In this document: positions 16,675 through 25,499 of the stretch, piece after piece
Numbering within the stretch: the stretch's first letter is position 1
Layout of the letters: every line of letters begins with the position of its first letter
Assembly (NCBI RefSeq): GCF_040689395.1
Contig: NZ_JBFAZX010000027.1
Span: 1 to 64,000 of the forward strand
Length of the DNA: 64,000 nucleotides
Source of the DNA: Dactylosporangium sp040689395
GTDB lineage: Bacteria; Actinomycetota; Actinomycetes; Mycobacteriales; Micromonosporaceae
Direction of reading: 5' to 3'
Translations under genes and position numbers: made by a program
The notes under the pieces: generated by a model
Database searches by the model: none
What the model saw: the letters and a program-made list of their open reading frames with translations, nothing else
What the model was told of the DNA's origin: nothing

Positions 16675-17787
16675 TCAGGCGCCGTTCTTGAGGAAGTCCG
16701 GCACGTCGACGTCGTCGAAGAGCACCCGCCGGGGCGGCGGTGGGGCCTGACGCTCCGGCGCCGGAGCCTCCTTGGGCTGGCCGTGCTGGCCGCCGTGCGT
16801 CGGGCGCGGTGCACGCGCCTCGACCGGCCGGTACGCCGGGGCACCCCCGTCGAACCCCGCCGCGATGACCGTGACGCGCACCTCGTCGCCGAGCGCGTCG
16901 TCGATGACCGCGCCGAAGATGATGTTCGCGTCCGGGTGTGCGGCGTCGGTGACCAGCTGCGCCGCGTCGTTGATCTCGAACAGGCCCAGGTCGGACCCGC
17001 CGGCGATGGACAGCAGCACGCCGCGCGCGCCGTCCATGCTCTGCTCCAGCAGCGGGCTGGAGATCGCCGACTCGGCGGCCTCGACCGCGCGGTTGTCCCC
17101 GCGGGCGCTGCCGATGCCCATGAGCGCGCTCCCGGCGCCGCTCATGACGCTCTTGACGTCGGCGAAATCGAGGTTGATCAGGCCCGGCGTGGTGATCAGG
17201 TCGGTGATGCCCTGAACACCGGAGAGCAGGACCTGGTCGGCCTGGCGGAAGGCGTCCATCATGCTGATGCCGCGGTCCCCCAGCGCCAGGAGCCGGTCGT
17301 TGGGGATCACGATGAGCGTGTCGCACTGATTGCGCAGCTCCTCGATGCCCGCCTCGGCCTGCACCTGCCGGCGCTTGCCCTCGAACGAGAACGGCCGGGT
17401 TACCACGCCGATGGTCAGCGCGCCGAGCTTTCGCGCGATGTTGGCCACGACGGGCGCCCCGCCGGTGCCGGTGCCGCCGCCCTCGCCGCAGGTGACGAAG
17501 ACCATGTCGGCGCCCTTGAGCACCTCTTCGATCTCGTCCCGGTGGTCTTCGGCCGCATTCTTGCCGACATCGGGATTGGCGCCCGCACCCAGCCCGCGGG
17601 TCAGTTCCCGGCCGACGTCGAGCTTGACGTCGGCGTCGCTCATCAGCAGGGCCTGGGCGTCGGTGTTGATCGCGATGAACTCGACGCCCTTCAGGCCAAC
17701 CTCGATCATGCGATTGACGGCGTTGACCCCGCCGCCGCCGATGCCGACGACCTTGATGACCGCGAGATAGTTGTGCGGATGTGTCAT
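16675..17787 (-). CDS. ftsZ: Cell division GTPase FtsZ
   Basis: The tubulin homologue forms the Z-ring. The product is 370 aa. Nucleotide-binding GIGGGGVNAVNRM is at about 15-27, the tubulin signature GGGTGTG at 103-109, and the T7 catalytic loop NLDFADVKSVMSGAG near 210. A Pro-rich linker leads to the conserved C-terminal peptide VDVPDFLKNGA, which binds SepF and FtsW partners. The ATG at 17787 follows GAAAGGTGG at short spacing. The longer open frame to 17952 has no homology to FtsZ. It has a 407-bp upstream spacer holding its own promoter region, distinct from the tightly packed genes above it. Confidence 0.98.
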   Translation of the reverse strand: MTHPHNYLAVIKVVGIGGGGVNAVNRMIEVGLKGVEFIAINTDAQALLMSDADVKLDVGRELTRGLGAGANPDVGKNAAEDHRDEIEEVLKGADMVFVTCGEGGGTGTGGAPVVANIARKLGALTIGVVTRPFSFEGKRRQVQAEAGIEELRNQCDTLIVIPNDRLLALGDRGISMMDAFRQADQVLLSGVQGITDLITTPGLINLDFADVKSVMSGAGSALMGIGSARGDNRAVEAAESAISSPLLEQSMDGARGVLLSIAGGSDLGLFEINDAAQLVTDAAHPDANIIFGAVIDDALGDEVRVTVIAAGFDGGAPAYRPVEARAPRPTHGGQHGQPKEAPAPERQAPPPPRRVLFDDVDVPDFLKNGA

Positions 17788-17943
17788 CGGACCACCTTTC
17801 CTTTCGAGGTTGGCGAGCGCCGTTCCTGTCCGGAGTCGTCGAACTGGTAACCCGGTCCGGCCCCGCGGTGGGACCTGTCCCGAGCCCGACCCCGCGACGG
17901 GCGGCGTCCGCCAAATGCGAACGCACCGGATGGGGGTCCCGCA

Positions 17944-18009
17944 AACCCTCACCCTTTACTAGAGGCTTATAGTTATGTCAACTAATGCCTTATCGCAAGG
18001 TAAAGGCAT
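17944..18009 (-). promoter_or_regulatory. ftsZ promoter region with dyad and hairpin
   Basis: On the minus strand a 7-bp stem, ATGCCTT/AAGGCAT (18009-18003 with 17991-17985), precedes a TTGACA -35 (17981-17976). Downstream, 17974-17944 is an imperfect dyad with half-sites AACTATAAGCCTCT and AACCCTCACCCTTT around AGTA. A -10 (TAAAGG near 17958) falls within it. The block is AT-rich against its surroundings and lies in the 407-bp gap 17788-18194 between ftsQ and ftsZ. The rest of that gap shows no gene. I recall similar dyads upstream of other actinomycete ftsZ genes but have not compared them here. Confidence 0.55.
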
Positions 18010-18194
18010 GACTGTCGTGATCCAAGGACCGTGCCTCGGCGTGTCGGCTAATCGCCACGACGCTGTCGACGATTTCCCTAACGGTATCGAGGGGCCCCTT
18101 GTGACGGGCAGTCTCCTTGATCATCCGCGGAAGCACCCACGAGACCGGCACGACCTGGTCCTGGCGGCGCCCCCCACGCGAGGGCCTCGAGGGC

Positions 18195-18953
18195 TCATTT
18201 CTCCAGGACCACGCCGGGCGCGCTCACGTCGAGGGTGTGGCCCGGCTCGATCTTCGTGAGCCCCAGCACGCGCACCTTCGCCGCGTTCTGCGTCGCGTCG
18301 CCCCACACCACCAGCCGGCCGTCGGTCAGCTCCAGCCGGATCCGGGTCGGCGACTCGGCGACGAGCGCGACCATCTGCTCACGCACCACCGGCGGCAGCG
18401 CGGCGAGCACGGTCAGCGCGCCGGCCGTGGTGGCGTCGCCGGGCTCGGGCTGGGCGACGCGGATCACCGGCAGCCCGGGCGGGGACACGTCGACCGGATG
18501 GAACGCCACGCCTTCGGCGTCCAGCAGCGTGTACCCGCCGGCCTTGGGCACCACCGCCACCGCCGTGCGCTCCTGCACGGTGATGGCGAGCGTGTGCGGG
18601 TAACGGGCCGAGACGGTCGCCGCGCGCACCGGTTTGAGCTGCCGGACCCGCCGCCCCACGGCGCCCAGGTCGAGCCGGGCGAGCGGGGTGCCGTCGGGGA
18701 CGGCCGCCGCCCGGCGTACGGCATCGGGGTCGAGGACGGACACGCCGGTGACCTCGATCCGCTCGACGCCGAGCGCCGGGGTGAGGTAGACGATCGCCGC
18801 CGCCCCGCCGAGCAGCGCGGCCACGCCCAGCGCCACCAGCCAGGGCAGCGCCGCGCGGAGGCGGTGCCGCCTGGCCCGCTTGGCGAAGCGCCGCACCGAC
18901 TGCGGGGCGTCGCGAGGGGCCAGGACGAGCCGCCATCCGCGCGTCTGGGTCAC
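18195..18953 (-). CDS. ftsQ: Cell division protein FtsQ (DivIB)
   Basis: This single-pass divisome scaffold links FtsL/FtsB and FtsW/FtsI. The product is 252 aa: a basic cytoplasmic N-terminus (RRFAKRARRHRLRA), a transmembrane helix at about 36-58, a POTRA domain at about 63-130 (GVERIEVTGVSVLDPDAV), then a beta domain. The C-terminus ends soon after the family core. The GTG start at 18953 lies 13 bp after the murC stop. The 407-bp gap to ftsZ contains the ftsZ promoter. Confidence 0.92.
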   Translation of the reverse strand: MTQTRGWRLVLAPRDAPQSVRRFAKRARRHRLRAALPWLVALGVAALLGGAAAIVYLTPALGVERIEVTGVSVLDPDAVRRAAAVPDGTPLARLDLGAVGRRVRQLKPVRAATVSARYPHTLAITVQERTAVAVVPKAGGYTLLDAEGVAFHPVDVSPPGLPVIRVAQPEPGDATTAGALTVLAALPPVVREQMVALVAESPTRIRLELTDGRLVVWGDATQNAAKVRVLGLTKIEPGHTLDVSAPGVVLEK

Positions 18954-18966
18954 AGGCGATCAGTCC

Positions 18967-20406
18967 TCAGTCGTCGACCCGGGAGTGCCGGCCAACGTAC
19001 CCATCGGGTTCGCCCTCACCCTTGAGCGCGGCGAGCAGTTCGTCGCCCATGAGCGAGATCGGCGGTGCGCCCATCGTGACGACCACGTCGCCCTCGCGGA
19101 CCCGGGCGACGACCTCACCGGGCACGTCCTCCCAGGAGGGCACGAACACCTTGCGGTCCGCGGGCAGGTCGACGGCGGCGGTGAGCGCCACCCCGCCCTC
19201 CCCCGGCTCGCGGACCTCGCCGGGGCCGAAGACCTCCATGATCACGGCCTCGTCGGCGAGCGACAGGCCCGCGGCGATCTCGGCCTGGAAGTCCCGGGTG
19301 CGGTACACCCGGTAGGGCTGGAAGACCACGACGAGGCGCCCCTCGCCGGCCACCTCGCGCAGCGTGCGCAGCGCCGCCGCGATCGGCACCGGGTGATACG
19401 CGTACTCGTCGTAGACCCGCACCCCCGCCTCGGCGCCCTTGAACTCGAACCGGCGGCGCACGCCCGGGAAGGTCGCGAGCGTCTCGATCGCGGTCTGCGC
19501 GGGCACGCCCAGCCGCAGTGCGGTGAGGATCGCGCCGGCCGAGTTGAGCCCGAGGTGGGCGCCCGGCACCGGCAGGAACACCTCGCCGAGCGGCACGCCG
19601 TCGTGGTGTGCCACGTAGCGCACGCCGTTGGCCGACGAGTGGACCTCGCTGATGCGCAGGTCGGCGTCGGGCGCGGTGCCGTAGGTGACCACGTCCGCGC
19701 CGGCCGCGCGGGCGCGCACCGCCATCCGCATCGCCCCGGCGTCGTCGGCGCAGGTCACCACGAACCCGCCCGGCTCGACCCGGCCGCAGAACTCGACGAA
19801 CGCATCCTCGAGGCCCTGCAGGTCGCCGTAGGTGTTGAGGTGGTCGGCGTCGATGTTCGTGACGACCGCGACGTGCGGGTCGTACAGCAGGAAGGACCGG
19901 TCGCTCTCGTCGGCCTCGGCCACGAAGAGCTCGCCGCTGCCGTGGTGGGCGTTGGAGCCGACCTCGGAGATCTCCCCGCCGATGACGAACGACGGGTCCA
20001 GCCCGGCGTGCTGGAGGATCAGCGTGATCATCGACGTGGTGGTGGTCTTGCCGTGCGTGCCGGCCACGGCGACGCTGCGCCGGCCGTTCATCGTCGCGGC
20101 GAGCGCCTCCGAGCGGTGCAACAGCCGCAGTCCCCGCTCGCGCGCGGTGACGAGCTCGATGTGGTCCTTCGGGATGGCCGTCGAATACACCACGGTGTCC
20201 ACGCCGTCGAGGTTGGACGGCTCGTGGACGCGGTAGATCGTGCCGCCGAGCGCCTTGAGGGCGGCCAGATGGGGCCACTCCTTGAGCTCGCTGCCCGACA
20301 GCGGGATGCCGCGGGTCAGCAGCAGCCGGGCCAGGCCGCTCATGCCGACCCCACCGACCCCCACGAGGTGGACCTTGCCAAGTTCCTCAGCAGTGAGCTT
20401 GCTCAT
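18967..20406 (-). CDS. murC: UDP-N-acetylmuramate-L-alanine ligase
   Basis: MurC adds L-Ala to UDP-MurNAc in the cytoplasm. The product is 479 aa, normal for the family. The Rossmann motif GVGGVGMSGLA is at about 16-26, the P-loop AGTHGKTTTTS at 115-125, and ADESDRSF follows in the central domain. In the C-terminal domain the usual YDDYAHHPTE block reads YDEYAYHPVP, a substitution of the second-to-last His region. The ATG at 20406 overlaps the murG stop by four bases. No missing domain is seen. Confidence 0.95.
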   Translation of the reverse strand: MSKLTAEELGKVHLVGVGGVGMSGLARLLLTRGIPLSGSELKEWPHLAALKALGGTIYRVHEPSNLDGVDTVVYSTAIPKDHIELVTARERGLRLLHRSEALAATMNGRRSVAVAGTHGKTTTTSMITLILQHAGLDPSFVIGGEISEVGSNAHHGSGELFVAEADESDRSFLLYDPHVAVVTNIDADHLNTYGDLQGLEDAFVEFCGRVEPGGFVVTCADDAGAMRMAVRARAAGADVVTYGTAPDADLRISEVHSSANGVRYVAHHDGVPLGEVFLPVPGAHLGLNSAGAILTALRLGVPAQTAIETLATFPGVRRRFEFKGAEAGVRVYDEYAYHPVPIAAALRTLREVAGEGRLVVVFQPYRVYRTRDFQAEIAAGLSLADEAVIMEVFGPGEVREPGEGGVALTAAVDLPADRKVFVPSWEDVPGEVVARVREGDVVVTMGAPPISLMGDELLAALKGEGEPDGYVGRHSRVDD

Positions 20407-21512
20407 GCCTCCCCGACCACCTTCAGCACGTACCGACGAAGGACCTCATCGCCGTCGCGGCGGCCGTAGCCGGCGGCCGCGCGGCTCATCGCGGCGAGCC
20501 GGGCGCCGTCGCGCACCAGCGGCACCACGGTCTCCGAGATGAGCTCGGGCGACAGGTCGCCGTCCTCGACGATCAGGCCTCCCCCGGCCTCGACCACCGG
20601 CAACGCATTGCGCCGTTGCTCGCCGTTGCCCCACGGCAGCGGCACGTAAACCGCCGGCATGCCGATCGCCGCGGTCTCCGCGCAGGTCATCGCGCCACCG
20701 CGGCACAGCGCCAGGTCGCCGGCGGCGTAGCCGAGCTCCATCTCGGAGAGGAACTTGATCCGCACGTACGGCGCGGCGAGGCCGGCCGGCACCTCGAAGT
20801 CCTCGTTGCGAGCGCCGATGATGTGCAGCACCTGCACCCCGGCCGACGTGATCGCCTTCGCGGCGCCGGCCACCGCTTGGTTGATCGAGCGGGCGCCCGA
20901 GGAGGCGCCGAACACGAACAGCGTCGGCAGGTTGGGGTCGAGCCCGAAGCGGGCCCGCGCCTCGGCGCGCCGGGCGGCGCGGTCCAGCCTGGTGATGCTC
21001 TGCCGCAACGGCACGCCGACGACCTCGGCGTGCGCCACCGCCGGCATCTGCTGCCGCTGGTGCGGGAAGCCGAGCACGATGTGCTTGGTGAAGCGCATGC
21101 CCATCTTGTTGGCCACGCCGATGGGCACGTTGACCTCGTGGATCACGCTCGGCGTCTTGCGCCGCCAGGCCGCCAGGTAGGCCGGGACCGACACATAACC
21201 GCCGAAGCCGACCACGACGTCGGCGTTGACCTCGTCGAGGATCTCGCGGGTGGCCCGCGCCGCCTTCCACATCCGGTCCGGGGTGCGGACCAGGTTCATG
21301 TTGACCGAGCGGGGCAGTTGGTAAGCCGGAACGTGCCGCAGGTCGTAGCCGCGCTGCGGAATGAGGTCGTTCTCCATCCCGCTGGGCGACCCGATGCAGG
21401 TGATGCGGACGCCGGGGTCGTGCCTGCGCAGGCAGTCGGCGAAGGCGAGCAGCGGGTAGATGTGCCCGCCCGTGCCTCCACCGGCCAGCACCACCGAGCG
21501 CAGCGCTGCCAT
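20403..21512 (-). CDS. murG: Lipid II synthase MurG (GlcNAc transferase)
   Basis: This peripheral membrane GT28 enzyme transfers GlcNAc to lipid I. The product is 369 aa. The N-terminal GGGTGGHIYPLLA motif is at about 11-23, a second G-loop and the nucleotide-sugar motif (FVFGASSGARSIN) start the C-terminal Rossmann domain, and GNGEQRRNA is near 303. The ATG at 21512 has GGAAGGAG 6 nt upstream. It overlaps the ftsW stop by one base (TGATG). The murC start overlaps the murG stop by four bases. Confidence 0.96.
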   Translation of the reverse strand: MAALRSVVLAGGGTGGHIYPLLAFADCLRRHDPGVRITCIGSPSGMENDLIPQRGYDLRHVPAYQLPRSVNMNLVRTPDRMWKAARATREILDEVNADVVVGFGGYVSVPAYLAAWRRKTPSVIHEVNVPIGVANKMGMRFTKHIVLGFPHQRQQMPAVAHAEVVGVPLRQSITRLDRAARRAEARARFGLDPNLPTLFVFGASSGARSINQAVAGAAKAITSAGVQVLHIIGARNEDFEVPAGLAAPYVRIKFLSEMELGYAAGDLALCRGGAMTCAETAAIGMPAVYVPLPWGNGEQRRNALPVVEAGGGLIVEDGDLSPELISETVVPLVRDGARLAAMSRAAAGYGRRDGDEVLRRYVLKVVGEA

Positions 21513-22918
21513 CAGGTGCTCCTTCCGCGGGGCGACCCGTCCGGCGATTGACTCACCGAAGGCCGGCCCGTCGCGCGTGTCGAGGGGTCCACAACGTCGC
21601 CGTCCTCGCGGGGGCGCGGAAGCGGCGGCAACGGCGCCCAGAGTAGTCGCACCCATTTCCGGGGTGGACGGGCATGCATGGCTCGCGCGCAGTCCGGCTC
21701 GGCCCGGGCGGCGGAGGTGAGGATACCGGCCGCGGCGAGCACTACCACGAGGGCGCTGCCGCCGTAGGAGATGAACGGCAGCGGCAGGCCGGTGATCGGC
21801 ATCAGCCCGACCACCCCGCCGATGTTGATGATCGCCTGGCCGACGAACCAGATCGTGATCGACGCGGCGACGAGCCGGCGGAACGGGTCCTCGACCCGCT
21901 GGGCGATACGCAGCCCGGTGTACGTAAGCATGCCGAACAGCAGCAGCACGACCATGCAGCCGACCACGCCGAGCTCCTCGGCGACGATGGCGAAGATGAA
22001 GTCGTTGTGCGCGTTGGGCAGCCGGCCCCACTTCAGGTGGCCCTGGCCGAGCCCGACGCCGAACCAGCCGCCGTCGGCGACCGCCCACAGGCCACGCAGG
22101 TACTGGTAGCGCCCGTGCTCGCCCTTCGGGTCGATGCTCGGGTCGAAGAAGACCTTGAGCCGCTCCAACCGATAGACCTTGTCCGCCGGCAGCAGGATGA
22201 GGGCCACCACGCCGGCGGCGAAGAAGCCGCCGAGCCAGCCGAAGAGCGGCAGCCGGGCGCCGGCCGCCCAGAGCAGGCCGGTGAAGAGCACGACCATGCA
22301 GATCATCGAGCCGAGGTCGTTGTAGCCGACGAGCAGCAGCAGGGTGAACGTCACCGGGAACAGCGGGATGAGCAGCTGGCGCCAGGACAGGATGGCGCGG
22401 CCCTTGCGCACCAGCAGGTCGGCACCCCAGACCACCAGCGCGATCTTGGCCAGCTCGGCCGGCTGCAGCTGCAGGCTGCCGACACCCAGCCAGAGGTCGT
22501 AGACCCAGATCGGCCCGAGATGGATCGTCGACACCTCCTCACCGGGCGGCGTATGCCGCGCGGCGAGCCACGCCATCACGTCCACGAAGGACATGAGCAG
22601 GAACGACGCGAGCAGCAGCGGGATCGCCAGGGCGCGGAAGGTGCGCACCGGCAGCCGCTGGCAGACCCAGAAGGCGAGCAGTCCGATCACCGCCCAGAGC
22701 CCCTGCTTGGCGATCGAGGTGAACGGGCTGCCCGTGGTCGCGTAGTTGTCGACGCTGGTCACCGAGAAGACCATGACCAGGCCGATGAACACGAGCAGCC
22801 CGACGCTGGACAGCAGCAGATAGTACGACGCCAGCGGACGGTCGAGCAGTCCGCGCAGCGTGCCGACGAAGTTGCCGGCCCAGCCGCTGTCCGGAACTTC
22901 CTCCCCGTCGCTCCTCAT
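21512..22918 (-). CDS. ftsW: SEDS peptidoglycan polymerase FtsW
   Basis: FtsW is the septal glycan polymerase partnering the class B PBP. The product is 468 aa. It has about 10 transmembrane helices between residues 28 and 395. Conserved SEDS segments are visible: LGVGSLQLQPAELAKIA, GYNDLGSMI, and PITGLPLPFISYGGSA near the end of the membrane domain. The C-terminal tail of about 70 residues is Pro/Arg-rich and cytoplasmic. The ATG lies directly downstream of a hairpin in the 67-bp gap after mraY, where most actinomycetes carry murD. It is transcribed with the cluster. Confidence 0.95.
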   Translation of the reverse strand: MRSDGEEVPDSGWAGNFVGTLRGLLDRPLASYYLLLSSVGLLVFIGLVMVFSVTSVDNYATTGSPFTSIAKQGLWAVIGLLAFWVCQRLPVRTFRALAIPLLLASFLLMSFVDVMAWLAARHTPPGEEVSTIHLGPIWVYDLWLGVGSLQLQPAELAKIALVVWGADLLVRKGRAILSWRQLLIPLFPVTFTLLLLVGYNDLGSMICMVVLFTGLLWAAGARLPLFGWLGGFFAAGVVALILLPADKVYRLERLKVFFDPSIDPKGEHGRYQYLRGLWAVADGGWFGVGLGQGHLKWGRLPNAHNDFIFAIVAEELGVVGCMVVLLLFGMLTYTGLRIAQRVEDPFRRLVAASITIWFVGQAIINIGGVVGLMPITGLPLPFISYGGSALVVVLAAAGILTSAARAEPDCARAMHARPPRKWVRLLWAPLPPLPRPREDGDVVDPSTRATGRPSVSQSPDGSPRGRST

Positions 22919-22935
22919 ACCGCCATCATTCCGTC

Positions 22936-22959
22936 CGTACCACGCCTAAGCGTGGTACG
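22936..22959 (-). other. 10-bp hairpin at the mraY-ftsW junction
   Basis: CGTACCACGC (22936-22945) and GCGTGGTACG (22950-22959) form a perfect stem with a CTAA loop. It occupies most of the 67-bp gap where murD would normally lie. No U-run follows, so it could be an mRNA-processing or stability element or a remnant of rearrangement. A terminator here would starve ftsW and downstream genes. Confidence 0.6.
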
Positions 22960-22985
22960 ACGCGCTGTCAGCACCCGGCGCTCGC

Positions 22986-24107
22986 TTACGACGCGCCGCT
23001 CATGACCCTCAGGAAGTCTGCGGCGAAGAGGCCCAGGGCGGCCGCCACGCCGAGGCCGGCGATGATCCAGAACCGGACGACGATGTTGACCTCGCTCCAG
23101 CCGGCCAGCTCGAAATGGTGCTGCAGCGGGACCATCCGGAAGATGCGCTTGCCCGTCGTACGGTACGAACCGATCTGCATCACCCAGGTCACCACGATGA
23201 TGACGAAGAGCAGGCCGAGCAGCGGCAGCAGCAGGATCGTCTTGGTCGCCACGGCCAGGCCGGCGATGAGCGAGCCGAGCGCCATCGAGCCGGTGTCACC
23301 CATGAAGATCCGGGCCGGGGAGGTGTTCCACCACAGGAAACCGACCAGCGCGCCGACGGCGGCGCCGGCGATCAGCGCCATCTCCAGCGGGTCACGCACG
23401 TCATAGCAGTAGTCGGCGTTGTACGACGGGTCGGCGCACCAGTGGCGATACTGCCAGAACGCGATCGCCATGTAGCTGATGAGCACCAGGATCGAGGTGC
23501 CCGTCGCCAGGCCGTCGAGGCCGTCGGTCAGGTTCACCGCGTTGGACATCGACATGACGACGAAGACGAAGAAGATGACCGCGGCGATCTTGCCGATGTT
23601 CAGCCAGTCGATGTCGTGCACCCACGACAGGTTCGGGCTGGCCACCGTCGTGACGACCTGGCGGCCGGTCTCGGTGGCCGGCACGTAGAGCGCGATCGCG
23701 CCGAAGATGGCGCCGATGAGCGCCTGGCCGATGAGCTTGCCGCGCTTGTTGAGCCCGTCGCTGTTGCGCTTGGCCACCTTGAGGTAGTCGTCGAGGAAGC
23801 CCAGCAGACCGGTGAAGACGAACAGGCCGAGCAGCACCACGGCGGTGGCGGTCGGGCCGCTCGGGCGCAGCTGCTTGTCGGGCAGCGTGGTGAGCGCGAT
23901 GTGGCCGCCCGTGTAGGCGACCAGCGTGGCGAAGATGAACACGACGCCGCCCATCGTGGGCGTGCCCTTCTTGCCGAGGTGCGTCTGCGGGCCCTCGGTG
24001 CGGATGGGCTGGTCGGCCTTCAGCCGGGTGAAGTACTTGATCGCTATCGGCGTACCGAACAGCGAGATGAGAAATGCCACGAACGCCGCGACGAATACGG
24101 CCCTCAC
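22986..24107 (-). CDS. mraY: Phospho-MurNAc-pentapeptide translocase MraY (lipid I synthase)
   Basis: MraY transfers phospho-MurNAc-pentapeptide to undecaprenyl phosphate. The product is 373 aa with about 10 membrane helices. Conserved features include GTPTMGGVVF near 50, the catalytic acidic motifs LGFLDDYLKV and NLTDGLDGLATG, and the Mg/substrate segment FMGDTGSMALG. The C-terminus has VPLQHHFELAGWSE. The GTG at 24107 overlaps the murF stop by four bases (GTGA). An open frame extending further into murF is rejected. A hairpin rather than murD follows it. Confidence 0.96.
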   Translation of the reverse strand: MRAVFVAAFVAFLISLFGTPIAIKYFTRLKADQPIRTEGPQTHLGKKGTPTMGGVVFIFATLVAYTGGHIALTTLPDKQLRPSGPTATAVVLLGLFVFTGLLGFLDDYLKVAKRNSDGLNKRGKLIGQALIGAIFGAIALYVPATETGRQVVTTVASPNLSWVHDIDWLNIGKIAAVIFFVFVVMSMSNAVNLTDGLDGLATGTSILVLISYMAIAFWQYRHWCADPSYNADYCYDVRDPLEMALIAGAAVGALVGFLWWNTSPARIFMGDTGSMALGSLIAGLAVATKTILLLPLLGLLFVIIVVTWVMQIGSYRTTGKRIFRMVPLQHHFELAGWSEVNIVVRFWIIAGLGVAAALGLFAADFLRVMSGAS

Positions 24108-25495
24108 TTGCGGACGCCTTCCGACCGCAGGGCGTCGGCGACGTCCCAGGTCCGGTATCGCGATCCCTTGACCAGGACCACGTCGCGATGAAGCAGCTCG
24201 GCGCGCAGCAGCGCCACGGCGGCCTCCTGATCGGTCACGAGCACCGAGTCTCCTCCCCAACTCGCCACGGCGGCCGCCCCGTCCAGGATCGGCGCGGCCT
24301 GCTCGCTGACGGCCACGAGACGGTCAACGCCGAGCTCCGCGGCGAGGCGCCCGACCTCCTCGTGCCCGGGTCGCTCATACTCGCCGAGCTCGGCCATGAA
24401 GCCGAGCACCGCGATCTTGCGCCGCCCGCCGGCCACCGCGACGAGCGCGCGCAGCGCCGCCGCCATGGACGCCGGGTTGGCGTTGAACGAGTCGTCGATG
24501 ACCGTGACACCGTCGGCACGGTCGAAGACATCCATCCTTCGGGTCGACAAGCCCTCTAAATCGCCGAGTCCCGCGGCGATCGCGGCCGGCTGCATGCCGG
24601 CGTGCGACGCGACGGCGGCGGCGAGCAGCGCGTTGCCGACGGAATGGCGCCCCGCCACGTCGAGGCGCACCGGCACCGCCTCGGCGCCGGGGATGTGCAG
24701 GGCGAAACCGAACCGCCCGCGCTCCAGCGCGACGATGTCGGTGGCCCGCACCTCGGCGTCGCTCGCCTCGCCGGTGAGCACGACGCGGCCGCTCGTGCGG
24801 GCGGCCATCGCCCGCACCCGCTCGTCGTCGGCGTTGAGCACGGCCACGCCGTCCGGCCCGAGGGCCTCGACCAGCTCACCCTTGGCCCGCGCGATGCCCT
24901 CGACGGAGCCGAACTCGGCGATGTGGGCGACGCCCACGTTGAGCACGACGGCGACGTCCGGAGGGGCGATCTCGCACAGATACCGTAGATGCCCGGCCCC
25001 CCGCGCGCCCATCTCGAGCACCAGGAAGCGGGTCCGGGCGTCGACCTTGAGCACCGTGTACGGCGTGCCGAGCTCGTTGTTCTCCGACCCGACCGTGGCC
25101 ACCGTCGGCCCGTGCTGCGCGAGCAGCCGGGCGACGAGGTCCTTCGTGCTGGTCTTGCCCGACGAGCCGGTGAGCGCGATGACGGTCAGCCCGGGCAGCC
25201 GGTCGATGACCTCGCGGGCCAGCAGCCCCATCGCGTGCCGCGGGTCCTCGACCACGATCGTGGGCACGCCCGGGACGGGGCGGCTGCCGAGCACCCCGGT
25301 GGCGCCGTCGGCCATCGCCTTGGGCGCGAACTCGTGCGCGTCGACCTTGGCGCCGGCGAAGGCGACGAAGAGGCTGCCGGGCCCGACCTTGCGCGAGTCG
25401 TACTCCACCGGGCCGTCGACGAGCGCGTCCGCGTCGCCGTCGTGCAGTTCGCCGTCGACGATCCGGGCTATCTCTCCCAGCGACATCTCGATCAT
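24104..25495 (-). CDS. murF: UDP-MurNAc-tripeptide D-alanyl-D-alanine ligase
   Basis: MurF adds D-Ala-D-Ala to complete the pentapeptide precursor. The product is 463 aa. The N-terminal UDP-binding domain starts MIEMSLGEIARIVDGEL, the P-loop is TGSSGKTSTKDL near 109, and central motifs NVGVAHIAEFGSVE and IDDSFNANPASM are intact. The ATG at 25495 lies 4 bp after the murE stop. The stop overlaps the mraY start. All three Mur ligase domains are present and of normal length. Confidence 0.96.
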   Translation of the reverse strand: MIEMSLGEIARIVDGELHDGDADALVDGPVEYDSRKVGPGSLFVAFAGAKVDAHEFAPKAMADGATGVLGSRPVPGVPTIVVEDPRHAMGLLAREVIDRLPGLTVIALTGSSGKTSTKDLVARLLAQHGPTVATVGSENNELGTPYTVLKVDARTRFLVLEMGARGAGHLRYLCEIAPPDVAVVLNVGVAHIAEFGSVEGIARAKGELVEALGPDGVAVLNADDERVRAMAARTSGRVVLTGEASDAEVRATDIVALERGRFGFALHIPGAEAVPVRLDVAGRHSVGNALLAAAVASHAGMQPAAIAAGLGDLEGLSTRRMDVFDRADGVTVIDDSFNANPASMAAALRALVAVAGGRRKIAVLGFMAELGEYERPGHEEVGRLAAELGVDRLVAVSEQAAPILDGAAAVASWGGDSVLVTDQEAAVALLRAELLHRDVVLVKGSRYRTWDVADALRSEGVRK

Positions 25496-25499
25496 GCCG

